64,000 nucleotides of DNA from Labilithrix sp. (GCA_019637175.1 JAHBWD010000002.1:124001-188000), one strand, 5' to 3'. Numbered from the stretch's first letter, positions 28,398 through 38,624 are shown. Notes: generated by a model not told the origin, from the letters alone. Made by a program: numbers and translations.

Positions 28398-29093
28398 CTA
28401 CAGGTCCAGCTGCAACCCCATCGTGAGTCCGATCGCGAAGTTGTCCTGACCGCTCGGTAAGGCGAACGCGTCCGGGAGCCCCGGTGAGGTCAGCCGCCGC
28501 CCCCGGCCCGGCTGCTCGTCGTAGACCGGCCCGGCCCCCCCGAAGCCGATGCGCGTCCCCAACTCCCAGAACATCTCCCAGGGCTTCCGAAACTTGTAGG
28601 ATACACCCATTCCGAGCGGCACTTCGAAGAAGCCCCCGGCGTCGCCGTGGACGAAGACGCTCCGGTCGACGGCGGGCTGGCCCGGCGCGGCGGGCAGCGA
28701 CTGCGTGGTGGCGTAGCTCCGCGCCCAGACGCGCGTGTGGCCGAGGCCCACGAAGATCCACGCGCGCCACGGCGCGCGCGGCCATGGCGACATGATCTTC
28801 ACGCGCGCGCCGGCGGACGTGATGTCGCGCGCGGCGCCGTCGCCGCCGAGCGGCGAGATGTCGTGCCCGAGGTACGCGCCGACACGCACCAGCGGATAGA
28901 GCGCGAGGTGCGCGTGGAGCATCGCGGCCGGGCCGAAGCCGGCGTCGTCGCCGCCGGCGGGTTTGTCGCCGAGGAAGCGCTTCATCACGCCGCCCTGCAC
29001 GCCGACGTCCCAGTGGACCTGCGCGCGGGCGGGCGTGGCCAGCGAGACGAGCGCGACGGCGAGCGCCGCGGTGAACAGCGTTCGCGCGCGCAT
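28398..29093 (-). CDS. Outer-membrane beta-barrel-like exported protein
   Basis: 231 residues. Signal peptide LFTAALAVALVSLATPARAQ, then alternating strands with aromatic ends and a C-terminal NFAIGLTMGLQLDL, the pattern of small outer-membrane barrels. No family recognised. ATG 29093 overlaps the stop of the SirB1-like gene by one base, so the two are translationally coupled. Confidence 0.65.
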   Translation of the reverse strand: MRARTLFTAALAVALVSLATPARAQVHWDVGVQGGVMKRFLGDKPAGGDDAGFGPAAMLHAHLALYPLVRVGAYLGHDISPLGGDGAARDITSAGARVKIMSPWPRAPWRAWIFVGLGHTRVWARSYATTQSLPAAPGQPAVDRSVFVHGDAGGFFEVPLGMGVSYKFRKPWEMFWELGTRIGFGGAGPVYDEQPGRGRRLTSPGLPDAFALPSGQDNFAIGLTMGLQLDL

Positions 29094-29935
29094 CAGTGGA
29101 ACGTCTGCTTGGAAGCGGCCGCGAGCTTCGCGAGGCGCGCTTCGATGTGGGGAACGTCGGGCGCGTGCGGCTCGAGCTCGATGACGCGCGAAAGATCCGC
29201 GCGCGCGAGCTCCGTCGCGCCGATGCGCAGCGCCAGCGCGGCGCGTTCGCGGAGCATCCGCGCCGAGTCGGGCACGAGCGTGAGGATGCGATCGATCGCG
29301 ACGAGCGCGCGCGCGTGATCGCCTCGCTTCGCCCACGTCGACTCGAGGTTCGTGAGCAGCCGCACGAGGATCGCGCGCGCGCTCGCCGGCGCGAGCAGCG
29401 TCGGGTGCACCTCCGCGGCTTCGCCGATCGCGCGCTCGAGGAGCCTGCCGATCGCCGCGTCGTCGAGGATGCGCCCACCGTCGAACGGGTCGACGACGAG
29501 GGTCTCGGCGCCGGGCGCGGGCGCATCGACGCGCACCAAGAAGTGCCCGGGAAACGCGACGCCGCGCGCGAAGACGCCCGCGTGCTTCGCGAGCTCGCAC
29601 CACACGAGCGAGAGCGTGATCGGGATGCCGAGCTTGCGCTCGAGCACGTCGGGGAGGAGGCTGTTTCTCGGATCGTAGTAGTCGGCGGTGTTGCCCCGGA
29701 AGCCGAGCTCGCGGAACCGCTCGCTCACCGCCTCGGCCTGCCCCCGGAGCGGCTTACGGTGGAGGGCGGCGCCTTCGAGCGGCGCGCCGAGCGACGCGAG
29801 CTCGCGCAAGACACCGCGCACGTCGAGATCGTCGTAGGCGTCGCGCGCGACCAACGCCGCCCCGAGAACGGCGTCGAGCTTCGCGTCCGGCATCTTCGCC
29901 AGCTCCTCGAACGAAGGCAGATCGCCCTGCGCCAT
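29093..29935 (-). CDS. SirB1-family transglutaminase-like/TPR protein
   Basis: 280 residues. The middle has the SirB1/transglutaminase-like signature (NTADYYDPRNSLLPDVLERK, GIPITLSLVWCELAKHAG, GVAFPGHFLVR, VVDPFDGG) with a plausible Cys-His-Asp arrangement, and the end has TPR helices (RGDHARALVAIDRILTLVPD). The family is widespread and poorly characterised. ATG 29935 opens the frame at MAQGDLPSFEEL; the same strand is open much further upstream, but that part is antisense to the deoxyhypusine-synthase-like gene. Confidence 0.8.
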   Translation of the reverse strand: MAQGDLPSFEELAKMPDAKLDAVLGAALVARDAYDDLDVRGVLRELASLGAPLEGAALHRKPLRGQAEAVSERFRELGFRGNTADYYDPRNSLLPDVLERKLGIPITLSLVWCELAKHAGVFARGVAFPGHFLVRVDAPAPGAETLVVDPFDGGRILDDAAIGRLLERAIGEAAEVHPTLLAPASARAILVRLLTNLESTWAKRGDHARALVAIDRILTLVPDSARMLRERAALALRIGATELARADLSRVIELEPHAPDVPHIEARLAKLAAASKQTFH

Positions 29936-30019
29936 GGCAGGGAGAGATCTGCCGTGTCGGGCGCCCACGCGCAAGCGACTTGACGCCCGGGCGCGTTGCA
30001 AAGAGAACGCGGCCAGCAC

Positions 30020-31258
30020 ATGGCGCAAGGTCAGGAAAAACAAGCCCTTCGCAAGGGCTTCGAGCGGTCGCGTGACGTTCACCCCGTCGGGATCACCGGC
30101 AAGGAGCGGCCCGCGGACATCATTTCGACGATGTTCCCCGCGTACGTGGGGCGGCAAGAGCGCACCGCGTTCGAGCTGATGCGCCGCTCGTCGCAAGACG
30201 ATTGCTGCACCTTCATGACGATGTCGGGCGCGATGACGCCCGCCGGGCTCCACCAGTCGTGCGTGATCCCGCTCATCGAGCGCGGGCTCGTCGACTGCCT
30301 CACGACCACGGGCGCGAACCTCTATCACGACGCGCATCGCATCATCGGTCATCGCATCCGCGAGATCGATCCCAACGCCGGCGATCTCCAGTACCGGCTC
30401 GCGCGCATCATCCGCATCTACGATCTCGGCTTCTGGGAGGAGACGCTCCTCGAGACCGACAAGCTCTTCAGCGCGCTGCTCCTCGGGCCCGCCTACCAGA
30501 AGAAGATGACGACGACCGAGCTCCACAACCTGCTCGGCAGGGACGTGGCGAGGATCGAGAAGGCGCTCGGCATCCAGGCCCCGTCGCTCTTGTCGACGTG
30601 CTGGCGCTACGGCGTGCCGATCTTCTCCGGCGCGGTGCAAGACGGATCGATCTTCCTCAACATCGTGAAGCTCCGCCGCCTCTACGGCGAGAAGTTCAAG
30701 CTCGAGATCGACGTCAACGACGACGTCTTCGAGATGGGCGCGATGCAGCACCACTGCTTCGGGACGCTCGGGAAGAAGATGGCGATCTGGATCCTCGGCG
30801 GCGGCGTGCCGAAGAACTACACGCTCCAGGGCGAGCCGCTGCTCGATCAGATCCTCGGCGTGCCGACGCACGGCTTCGACTTCGACGTGCAGTTCTGCGT
30901 CGATCCGGTCGACAACGGCGCCCTCAGCTCGTGCCCGGCGGGCGAAGGCCACACGTGGGGCAAGGTCTCGGCCGAGAGCGTGCAATACGGATCGATGTAC
31001 GTGCACTGCGACGTCACCGCGGTCTTCCCGTGGCTCACGTACGCGCTCCTCTCGGATCCGCGCGTGCACAAGAAGCCGCGGCGCCTCTACGACGCGCGCG
31101 AGCAGGCCGTCGCGACCTTGCAGCGCGAGATCGACAAGCGGCGGAAGAAGCTGCTCGAGACCGTCGCGTTCGATCTGCCGAAGGGGCCGAGCAAGTCGAG
31201 CAAGTCGAGCAAGAAGTCGAGCAGCAAGAAGAAGGCGGCGAAGAAGCGAAGCCGCTGA
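30020..31258 (+). CDS. Deoxyhypusine-synthase-like enzyme with Lys/Ser-rich C-terminal tail
   Basis: 412 residues. Family features: MTMSGAMTPAGLHQSCVIPLIERGLVD, TTGANLYHDAH, WRYGVPIFSGAVQDG, IWILGGGVPKNY and HTWGKVSAESVQYGS, whose K315 aligns with the catalytic lysine (WGK) of eukaryotic DHS. Bacteria lack eIF5A, so bacterial members are thought to make or use polyamines (homospermidine synthase-like or deoxyhypusine-synthase-like). Oddity: the last 27 residues are almost only Lys, Ser and Ala (SKSSKSSKKSSSKKKAAKKR), a histone-like tail the family does not need. Start ATG 30020. Confidence 0.85.
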   Translation: MAQGQEKQALRKGFERSRDVHPVGITGKERPADIISTMFPAYVGRQERTAFELMRRSSQDDCCTFMTMSGAMTPAGLHQSCVIPLIERGLVDCLTTTGANLYHDAHRIIGHRIREIDPNAGDLQYRLARIIRIYDLGFWEETLLETDKLFSALLLGPAYQKKMTTTELHNLLGRDVARIEKALGIQAPSLLSTCWRYGVPIFSGAVQDGSIFLNIVKLRRLYGEKFKLEIDVNDDVFEMGAMQHHCFGTLGKKMAIWILGGGVPKNYTLQGEPLLDQILGVPTHGFDFDVQFCVDPVDNGALSSCPAGEGHTWGKVSAESVQYGSMYVHCDVTAVFPWLTYALLSDPRVHKKPRRLYDAREQAVATLQREIDKRRKKLLETVAFDLPKGPSKSSKSSKKSSSKKKAAKKRSR

Positions 31259-31265
31259 AGCCGGC

Positions 31266-31739
31266 TCACTCGTAGCCGAGCGTCGCGAGCATCTCGAACA
31301 TCGCGAGCACGGCCGACGGATCGGGGTACTCGAACGCGAGCCCTGCGCGCGCGATGGAGCGCGGGCGGCCGAACGCGTCGACCTCCGCCGTGAACCGCGG
31401 CGAGTGAGCCCAGGCGACGACGGCGGTGAGCACGAGCGGATCCCACATCGTCGGGGTCGCGAACGTCACCGAGAGGCGATCGCCCGGGACGAGCGGCTCT
31501 TCCGTCTCGATGCCGGCGCCGGCAATGCTGAGGTCGATGACGTGCGCCTGGCGTTCGGCGCCCGATCGCTGGCCCGCGATGTGGACCGCGAGCCGGACGG
31601 GGCGGCGGTCGTGGGCGCGGAAATGCCCGTCTCGGCCCTTGGGCAGAGCCGCGGAGCCCACGGCGTTCGGTGCGCCTGACGACGAGCGGGAGTTCGGCGG
31701 CAAAGTCTTACAAAACCGGAAGATACCACGGCGATTCAC
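31266..31739 (-). CDS. PilZ-domain protein
   Basis: Up to 157 residues. The PilZ core starts at RAHDRRPVRLAVHI (RxxxR) and continues with VIDLSIAGAGIETEEPL (the D/NxSxxG motif), then a beta-barrel. Both c-di-GMP contact motifs are present. ATG 31739 is the only ATG, but the first 35 residues look non-coding, and a GTG at 31661 would give a 131-residue protein. Convergent with the DHS-like gene. Confidence 0.75.
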   Translation of the reverse strand: MNRRGIFRFCKTLPPNSRSSSGAPNAVGSAALPKGRDGHFRAHDRRPVRLAVHIAGQRSGAERQAHVIDLSIAGAGIETEEPLVPGDRLSVTFATPTMWDPLVLTAVVAWAHSPRFTAEVDAFGRPRSIARAGLAFEYPDPSAVLAMFEMLATLGYE

Positions 31740-31829
31740 CGGTTGGCGTTTTCCAATCCGGGCGGGTTAGGATGGAAAGCCACGCGCTCCGGATCCGGAC
31801 CGGTCGAGCCACGTCGAGACACAGGAAAA

Positions 31830-33791
<1,962 letters not shown>

Positions 33792-34427
33792 TCAGCGTCG
33801 CAAGAACGGGTTGTTCGCGCGCTCGTCGCCGATCGTCGTCTCCGGCCCGTGACCGGCGATGACGATCGCGTCGTCGGGCAGCGCGAGGATCTTGTTTCGC
33901 AGCGACGCGAGGATCGCGTCGCCGTCACCGCCCCACAGATCGGTGCGCCCGATGCCGCGCCGGAAGAGCGTGTCGCCGGAGAAGACGCGCGTCCCTTCGT
34001 CGGCCTTCACGACGAACGTGACGCTCCCGGGCGTATGCCCAGGTGTATGCAGAATACACATTTCGAGCGCGCCCGCGTGGATCGACGATCCGTCGCGCAG
34101 CGAGCCTTCCATGTCGGTCGTTTCGGGTACGGGCAGCCCGAGCATCGCCGCCTGCACCGGCAAGAGGTCGTAGAGGAATCGATCCGCCTCGTGGATGCAC
34201 GCGCGCGCGCCGGAGCTCTTCTGCACGCCGGCCGTCGCGCCGACGTGATCGATGTGCGTGTGCGTATGGACGATCGCCTCGACCTTCGCCTCGAGCGAAG
34301 CGAGGCGCGCGCAGATCGTCTCGAGATCGCCGCCGGGATCGACGACGATCGCGCGCTTGCTCGCGGGGTCCATCACGATGGAGCAGTTGCAGCCCAGCGG
34401 CCCGGTCGGAAACGTCTCGAGGTGCAC
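33792..34427 (-). CDS. MBL-fold metallohydrolase (glyoxalase II-like)
   Basis: 211 residues, full length for the compact GloB-like family. HTHTHIDHVGA supplies the HxHxDH zinc motif, HTPGHTPGS the next His, SGDTLF the bridging Asp, and IAGHGPETT the final His. Hydrolyses thioesters such as S-lactoylglutathione or related small molecules. Its stop directly abuts that of the PilZ-like gene. Confidence 0.88.
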   Translation of the reverse strand: MHLETFPTGPLGCNCSIVMDPASKRAIVVDPGGDLETICARLASLEAKVEAIVHTHTHIDHVGATAGVQKSSGARACIHEADRFLYDLLPVQAAMLGLPVPETTDMEGSLRDGSSIHAGALEMCILHTPGHTPGSVTFVVKADEGTRVFSGDTLFRRGIGRTDLWGGDGDAILASLRNKILALPDDAIVIAGHGPETTIGDERANNPFLRR

Positions 34428-34474
34428 GCTGGCTTCCTAGCACGCCTCCGGGCGCGAGCGCGCCCGAGCGCGGC

Positions 34475-34503
34475 TTGGAGTTCGCGAGCGGTTTTGGTAG
34501 CTT
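34475..34503 (+). promoter_or_regulatory. Candidate sigma-70 promoter of tRNA-Gln
   Basis: TTGGAG (34475-34480), a 17-base spacer and TAGCTT (34498-34503) lie 12 bases upstream of the mature tRNA 5' end, with a T-rich spacer unusual for this genome. Confidence 0.4.
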
Positions 34504-34515
34504 GGCGCTCGTCAC

Positions 34516-34586
34516 TCCGGCGTCGTCTAATGGCAGGACAGAGGATTTTGGATCCTCTTATCGGGGTTCGAATCCCTGCGCCGGAA
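34516..34586 (+). tRNA. tRNA-Gln (UUG)
   Basis: 71 bases fold as a cloverleaf. The acceptor TCCGGCG pairs with CGCCGGA, the D arm is GTC-TAATGGCA-GAC, the anticodon arm is GAGGA-TTTTGGA-TCCTC with anticodon TTG at 34548-34550, and the T arm carries GGTTCGAATC. CCA is not encoded. The 3' half is the usual target of tyrosine recombinases, and a recombinase remnant ends on it from the other side. Confidence 0.95.
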
Positions 34587-34897
34587 CCCTGTTCGCAGCG
34601 GCTTTCCCCACGATCGCTCCTTCCGCTGGAAGCTTCTCCACGGTTTCTCCAAGACGGGCCCGGTCGAGGAGGTGGATGGCTCCTCGACGCTCGGTTGGGC
34701 TCAGGTGCATGTACCTGAGTGTCATGGCCAAGCTCTGGTGACCCGCCAGTTCTTGGGTCGCCTTCGCCGGTGCGTCGTGCATCGCGACGTGCGAACAGAG
34801 CGTGTGCCGCAGGATGTGGAGGGATCGGCTCGGCGTGAGACCTGCTCGACGCGTCGCTCGCTCGTTCGATCCAATCCTGGAGCGTGTTCTCGTCCAC
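34558..34897 (-). pseudogene. Tyrosine recombinase (integrase) C-terminal remnant
   Basis: Minus strand. TLQDWIERA in one frame continues after a shift as RATRRAGLTPSRSLHILRHT. The catalytic end is clear: HILRHTLCSH, AGHQSLAMTLRYMHLSP with the Arg, two His and the Tyr of phage-type integrases. The N-terminal and core-binding domains are missing. The frame runs through the 3' half of tRNA-Gln before stopping, the classical position of an integrase beside its attachment site. Not functional. Confidence 0.8.
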
Positions 34898-34917
34898 GGG
34901 CGCGCCTGATGCAATCC

Positions 34918-35083
34918 CGCGTCGAGGCCGCCCTCGAGCTCCTGCTCGAGCGCGGCGAGCGTCCCGACTTCCTCACCGTGAAAGCGCTCGCCCGCGCCGG
35001 AGAAGCCGACCATCCCTGTCGTGCAGATCCCTGCTCTCGACCTCGCCGTCTACGACCGCCTCCTCGCCGGAGGTGCGTCGTGA
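34918..35083 (+). pseudogene. IS21-family istA 3' end remnant
   Basis: RVEAALELLLERGERPDFLTVKAL matches the C-terminus of IstA transposases. After a frameshift the end reads ALDLAVYDRLLAGGAS with its stop at 35081-35083. The rest of istA is gone, replaced by the integrase remnant upstream. Confidence 0.65.
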
Positions 35084-35172
35084 GCCAGATGACCATCGAG
35101 ATGAGCGCTCGCATGCCCGAGCTGCTCACACGCTTCAAGCTCCCGACCCTCCAGGAATGCTACGACGAGTAG
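35080..35172 (+). pseudogene. IS21-family istB 5' fragment
   Basis: GTG 35080 overlaps the istA stop (GTGA), as in intact IS21 elements. The 30 codons include ELLTRFKLPTLQECYDE, the conserved N-terminal helix of the IstB helper ATPase (usual form ..LKLPTLAECYDEL), then a premature TAG. No Walker motifs follow. From 35173 to 35378 I see no gene, only possible scrambled istB DNA and the upstream region of the next gene. Confidence 0.65.
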
Positions 35173-35378
35173 CGGCTCGGACCACGTGGTCGCCGAGCGC
35201 TGGTCGACGACTCCGGCTCACCAACCGCGCCCGCATCGCGCGGAACTGGCTCAGTCGAGCGTTCTCACGGGACCATGTGGTCGTCAGGGCTACTGCTCAG
35301 AAGCTCGTTTCTCCCGTCCTCTCAGCCTTCACGGCGTGAGCGGGGGAGGGGGGGACGACGACGCGCTACCCTTCGGTC

Positions 35379-36620
35379 GTGGGGACTGTCACGCGAAAAG
35401 AGGCGCGTGTCCGGACGAAGCGGCTGTGGCTGCTACTCGCAAGCATCGTCCTGATGCTCGGCGGCTTCGCTCCTGTGATCGTCTTTTCGGTAGGTGCAGT
35501 GTTGAGCGGACACTACCTCCTTCTTCCGCTCGCATTCGTGCCGTACTTCGTCGCTGAGTTCTGGCTGATGCACCTCTGGAATCGGAAGTGGCTCGAACGA
35601 CGCGGTGAGCTTCGCGCCGACGAGCGCGGTCTCTGGCTCGACGAAGTGATCGTGGTCCCGCGAAGCTCTCTCCGTCACGGTCACATCGTTCAGCGCGACG
35701 GCGTCACGTGCGTCCGCCTCGGGCGGATGCTTCAGCCCGTCGAGGTGGTCGTCGAGCACGAGGACGAGGGCAAGGCGATCCTGGCCGCAATGCGCCTCGA
35801 CGCGCCTCGGTCGGTCGGCCATTACACGATGACGCACGGAACGCGTCGTAGCTCGTGGGTCAGAGCCGCAGTGTTTCTCGCCCTCTGGGCGCCATCCACG
35901 TTCGGACTGATGCACGTCACGGAGAACGTCTTCCTCTTCTTCGCCTCACTCTTCGCGTGGGCCATCGCCGGCACGATCTGGAGTGGGCACCAGTTCGTTC
36001 GGGTATCGGTTGGAGCCGACGGCATTCACCTACGACGGCTTCTCTCTCGCCCGCGCTTCATCCCGTTCGCTGCCCTTCAAACGGCGGAGATCGACGGGCA
36101 GAACGTCTACATCCGGCTGCGCGACGGCGGCGTCGAGACGATGCACCACCTCAGTAGCGGCAAGGGCTGGAAGCCGCTCCTCTACCGCGATCGCGCGGAC
36201 GAGGGGCAAATGCTCGTCGACCGCATTAACACGCAGGCCGAGCAACATCGTCGAGACGGGGCGAAGGTTGGGCTCCTCGCTCGGGGCGCACGTTCGACGC
36301 GCGAGTGGCTGCGCGAGGTCGCGCTCGCGTCAGACGAGCACGCGTCGTTCCGGACGGCAGCGGTGCCTCTCGACGAGCTGTGGCGCGTCGTCGAAGACCC
36401 CGTCGCCGCCACAACCGCGCGCGCGGGAGCTGCGCTCGCCCTTCGAAGTCGCCTCGACGACGCCGGACGGTCGCGCCTGCGCGTCGCCGCGGACGCATGC
36501 GCCGCCCCGAAGCTTCGTGTCGCTCTGCAGCACGTGGCTTCGGATGCGAAGCCGGAGTCGCTTGAGGACGTCTATGAAGACCTCGAAGACGAGGATGCCT
36601 GCGCTCGCGCCCGCGCGTGA
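35379..36620 (+). CDS. Membrane protein with PH-like domains, function unknown
   Basis: 413 residues. Two N-terminal membrane helices (about 15-70) are followed by a soluble stretch with RADERGLWLDEVIVVPRSSL. A second pair of helices comes near 170-205, then a similar stretch (VSVGADGIHLRRLLSRPRFIPFAAL). The two soluble parts look like a duplicated bPH-type fold. The C-terminal 130 residues are helical and acidic. Codon use is slightly less GC-rich than in neighbouring core genes, in keeping with the accessory zone beside tRNA-Gln. Confidence 0.7.
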   Translation: MGTVTRKEARVRTKRLWLLLASIVLMLGGFAPVIVFSVGAVLSGHYLLLPLAFVPYFVAEFWLMHLWNRKWLERRGELRADERGLWLDEVIVVPRSSLRHGHIVQRDGVTCVRLGRMLQPVEVVVEHEDEGKAILAAMRLDAPRSVGHYTMTHGTRRSSWVRAAVFLALWAPSTFGLMHVTENVFLFFASLFAWAIAGTIWSGHQFVRVSVGADGIHLRRLLSRPRFIPFAALQTAEIDGQNVYIRLRDGGVETMHHLSSGKGWKPLLYRDRADEGQMLVDRINTQAEQHRRDGAKVGLLARGARSTREWLREVALASDEHASFRTAAVPLDELWRVVEDPVAATTARAGAALALRSRLDDAGRSRLRVAADACAAPKLRVALQHVASDAKPESLEDVYEDLEDEDACARARA

Positions 36621-36920
36621 TCCGTTGCCAGGATGTTGCCACGACCGGGGTGGCCGCGGCGGGACTCCATGAGACTCACAAGGACTCGAAAGTGACCCCG
36701 GTTCGCAGGACTCCGAACTCTTCCAGAGCAGAGACGAGCGACATCATCGTGTTGGAGAACCGTCAGAATTTGATTCCCTGCGAGGAACCACTTTTCGCTC
36801 GATGTTTTCGAGATGTTCCAGCGTAACCGGCAAGTCGACGAACCGTAGTGCGTGGCGGCGCGCAGTGCAGATGCGAGAGCGCAACAGCGGCCGGGATGGG
36901 GCGCATCTGCTTGAGTCGAA
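36621..36920. other. 300-base gap without a recognisable gene
   Basis: No frame shows a convincing protein. Base composition is mixed, with a more AT-rich patch around 36,700-36,800. It lies between the membrane-protein stop and the stop of the Zn-finger-HTH gene. No tRNA 3'-end repeat marking the far end of the island is visible. Confidence 0.5.
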
Positions 36921-37379
36921 TCAGAGCCGGACTTCGATGGGGATCGCCGAACGCTCTCCGCCGACGGAAGCTCGAAGCTGCTTCGTCGTGACGGCCCGTC
37001 CCTCGAGCTTGTCGAGCACCATCGCGGCAACGGTCACCCAGGCGAGAGGGTTCAAAGGCATCGCCTCGCTCTCCCACCGCGAGAGCGTCTCGGGGGCGAC
37101 GCCGAGCATCGCGGCGAGCTCGGTGCCCTTCAGCTGAAGGAACCCGTGCATGTACCTCAGGGTCTTGCCAGTCGCGGGCCCCTGCGTCGCGATCGCCCGG
37201 ACCGCGCGGCGGTCGATCTCCTGCGAGACCTCGTTGGTGACGATCCACGTCCCGTCCTCAGGGCAAACGTACGCAGGCATCGTCACCGCAAACGCGGCGC
37301 CAGCGATCGGGTACTCCTTCGAGAGGGTCGTCAACGACATCGACGCCTTGCACTTCGGGCACGTGTACTTGGGGTTCAT
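36921..37379 (-). CDS. YgiT/MqsA-like zinc-finger and HTH protein (antitoxin-like)
   Basis: 152 residues from ATG 37379, which has GGGAG seven bases upstream; a GTG at 37406 would add nine. The N-terminus has CPKC plus a second, incomplete pair (YVCPEDG, only one Cys). The C-terminal half has an XRE-type HTH (GFLQLKGTELAAMLGVAPETLSRWE). This is the layout of MqsA/HigA-type antitoxins that bind their own operator. It follows the 87-residue gene on the same strand with 28 bases between, giving toxin-first order as in mqsRA. Confidence 0.75.
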   Translation of the reverse strand: MNPKYTCPKCKASMSLTTLSKEYPIAGAAFAVTMPAYVCPEDGTWIVTNEVSQEIDRRAVRAIATQGPATGKTLRYMHGFLQLKGTELAAMLGVAPETLSRWESEAMPLNPLAWVTVAAMVLDKLEGRAVTTKQLRASVGGERSAIPIEVRL

Positions 37380-37407
37380 GGACTTGCTCCCATGGGAGGG
37401 CACCACC

Positions 37408-37671
37408 TCAGCGGGTGGGTCCGAGGCTCACGACGTAAGGGGGATCGATGTTGACCTCGCAGATGAGAAGCTCGCCGAAGATGTCCTCACAGGTCACGCG
37501 GACGCCGACGGCACAAGGCTCCGCGAGTGACGCATTCGCGAGCGCGTCGTTCACGTTGACCTGAGAGAGACACCGACCGCCCATCGCGAGGATGACGTCG
37601 CCGGTACAGGCGAACGCGCACGCGGCGCCGAGAGCACGGACCGTCCTCAGCAGCTCCGCGTCCCCCGCCAT
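37408..37671 (-). CDS. Small unknown protein, candidate toxin partner
   Basis: 87 residues, not recognised with confidence. It has a helical N-terminus with several cysteines and a beta-rich C-terminus (VRVTCEDIFGELLICEVNID, then PPYVVSL) faintly like DUF4258-type small proteins. Its position upstream of an MqsA-like antitoxin, its size and a dedicated promoter make a toxin role plausible, but no MqsR or HigB active-site residues can be seen. An alternative is an accessory protein of unrelated role. Confidence 0.55.
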   Translation of the reverse strand: MAGDAELLRTVRALGAACAFACTGDVILAMGGRCLSQVNVNDALANASLAEPCAVGVRVTCEDIFGELLICEVNIDPPYVVSLGPTR

Positions 37672-37684
37672 CGTGATGCTTCAG

Positions 37685-37712
37685 AAGCTAGCTGCTATTG
37701 ATATTAAGTCAA
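37685..37712 (-). promoter_or_regulatory. AT-rich promoter of the antitoxin-like operon
   Basis: On the minus strand TTGACT (37712-37707), a 16-base AT-rich spacer and TAGCTT (37690-37685) lie 14 bases before ATG 37671. The -10 region sits in the palindrome AGCTAGCT (37686-37693), a possible operator. The -35 box overlaps the end of the ATPase gene. Confidence 0.5.
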
Positions 37713-38624
37713 GACCATGGCCTCTGGCATCGCTTGAATCATGCCAAATTCACGCCTGACGCTGCCCTGCGTTGCGACCTTCCCGCCGGGCCCCTCCTTC
37801 GCCTGGACGAGCTCGCGGGCAGCGAGCCTAGCCGAGCCGCCGCGTGTAGCGTCGGGATCGTTCAAGAAGTCGCGCATGACGGCGACATGCTCGAGATCGG
37901 AGTACGCGACCTCTCGGATCGGCACATCGTCGAAGCTGAAGATGCGCGCGCCGGGGAAGGCGAGGAGAATCGGAGAATGGGTCGCGACGACGAACTGCGC
38001 GCCCGAGCTCGCGGCCCCCACCAAGAGGCTCAAGAGAACGAGCTGGCGCTTCGGAGAGAGCGGCGCCTCGGGCTCGTCGAGCAGGTAGAGGCCGCGCGGT
38101 TTCACGCGGCTCGAGAAGAGATCGAGGAAGCTCTCGCCGTGGGAGCGCGCGTCGTAGCGATTGATGTGTCGGCTCGCGTACTCCTCGTCGACGTGCATCC
38201 CGCCGGCGGTCGCGACGCTTTGCTCGGTCGCGATTCCGAGAGACTCGTTCTTCTCACGCAAGATGCGAGCGTCGATGCGCGCTTGGCTCCGCTGGAACCC
38301 GAAGAAGTCCTCGGCGCGCAGGAAGAAGCCCTGTCGTGATCGAGGGCGCCACGCGAGCCGAAGAAGCGACGCAAGACGACGTTGGGCAGCGAGCGTGATG
38401 TCGGCGCCGACGTCACTCGTACCGAGCGACGGTAGCTCCGCCGCGGCAGCGAGCGCCTCGAGCAGCGTCGACTTCCCGGAGCCATTCTCTCCGACGAAGA
38501 GCGTGACGGGGACGTTCACGTCGAGCCTCTCGAGCGCGCGTACGGCCGGCACGGAGAAAGGAAATTCGCGAACCTCCTCTTCGGTCAGAGCGCGTTTGAG
38601 GCCGACTTCGATGAGGTGGGGCAC
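37704..38624 (-). CDS. ATP-binding AAA/ABC-type ATPase (COG3910-like)
   Basis: 306 residues from GTG 38624 (VPHLIEVGLKRAL). Walker A GENGSGKST near residue 40, an EDFFGFQ region, a Ser-rich signature-like SHGESFLDLF, Walker B GLYLLDEPEAPLS, and the switch ATHSPILL. The family consists of single-domain predicted ATPases related to RecF/SMC heads; some act in phage defence, but many are of unknown role. The strand is open far upstream without coding character. It ends 33 bases before the putative toxin gene on the same strand. Confidence 0.8.
   Translation of the reverse strand: MPHLIEVGLKRALTEEEVREFPFSVPAVRALERLDVNVPVTLFVGENGSGKSTLLEALAAAAELPSLGTSDVGADITLAAQRRLASLLRLAWRPRSRQGFFLRAEDFFGFQRSQARIDARILREKNESLGIATEQSVATAGGMHVDEEYASRHINRYDARSHGESFLDLFSSRVKPRGLYLLDEPEAPLSPKRQLVLLSLLVGAASSGAQFVVATHSPILLAFPGARIFSFDDVPIREVAYSDLEHVAVMRDFLNDPDATRGGSARLAARELVQAKEGPGGKVATQGSVRREFGMIQAMPEAMVLT

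Noticed and set aside
29096..29983. Plus-strand frame opposite the SirB1-like gene
   Set aside because: The minus strand carries clear transglutaminase-like and TPR sequence, and the plus frame has no recognisable feature.
34600..35378. A functional phage or integrative element at tRNA-Gln
   Set aside because: The recombinase lacks its N-terminal two thirds and needs a frameshift, istB stops after 30 codons, and no structural, excisionase or replication genes follow.
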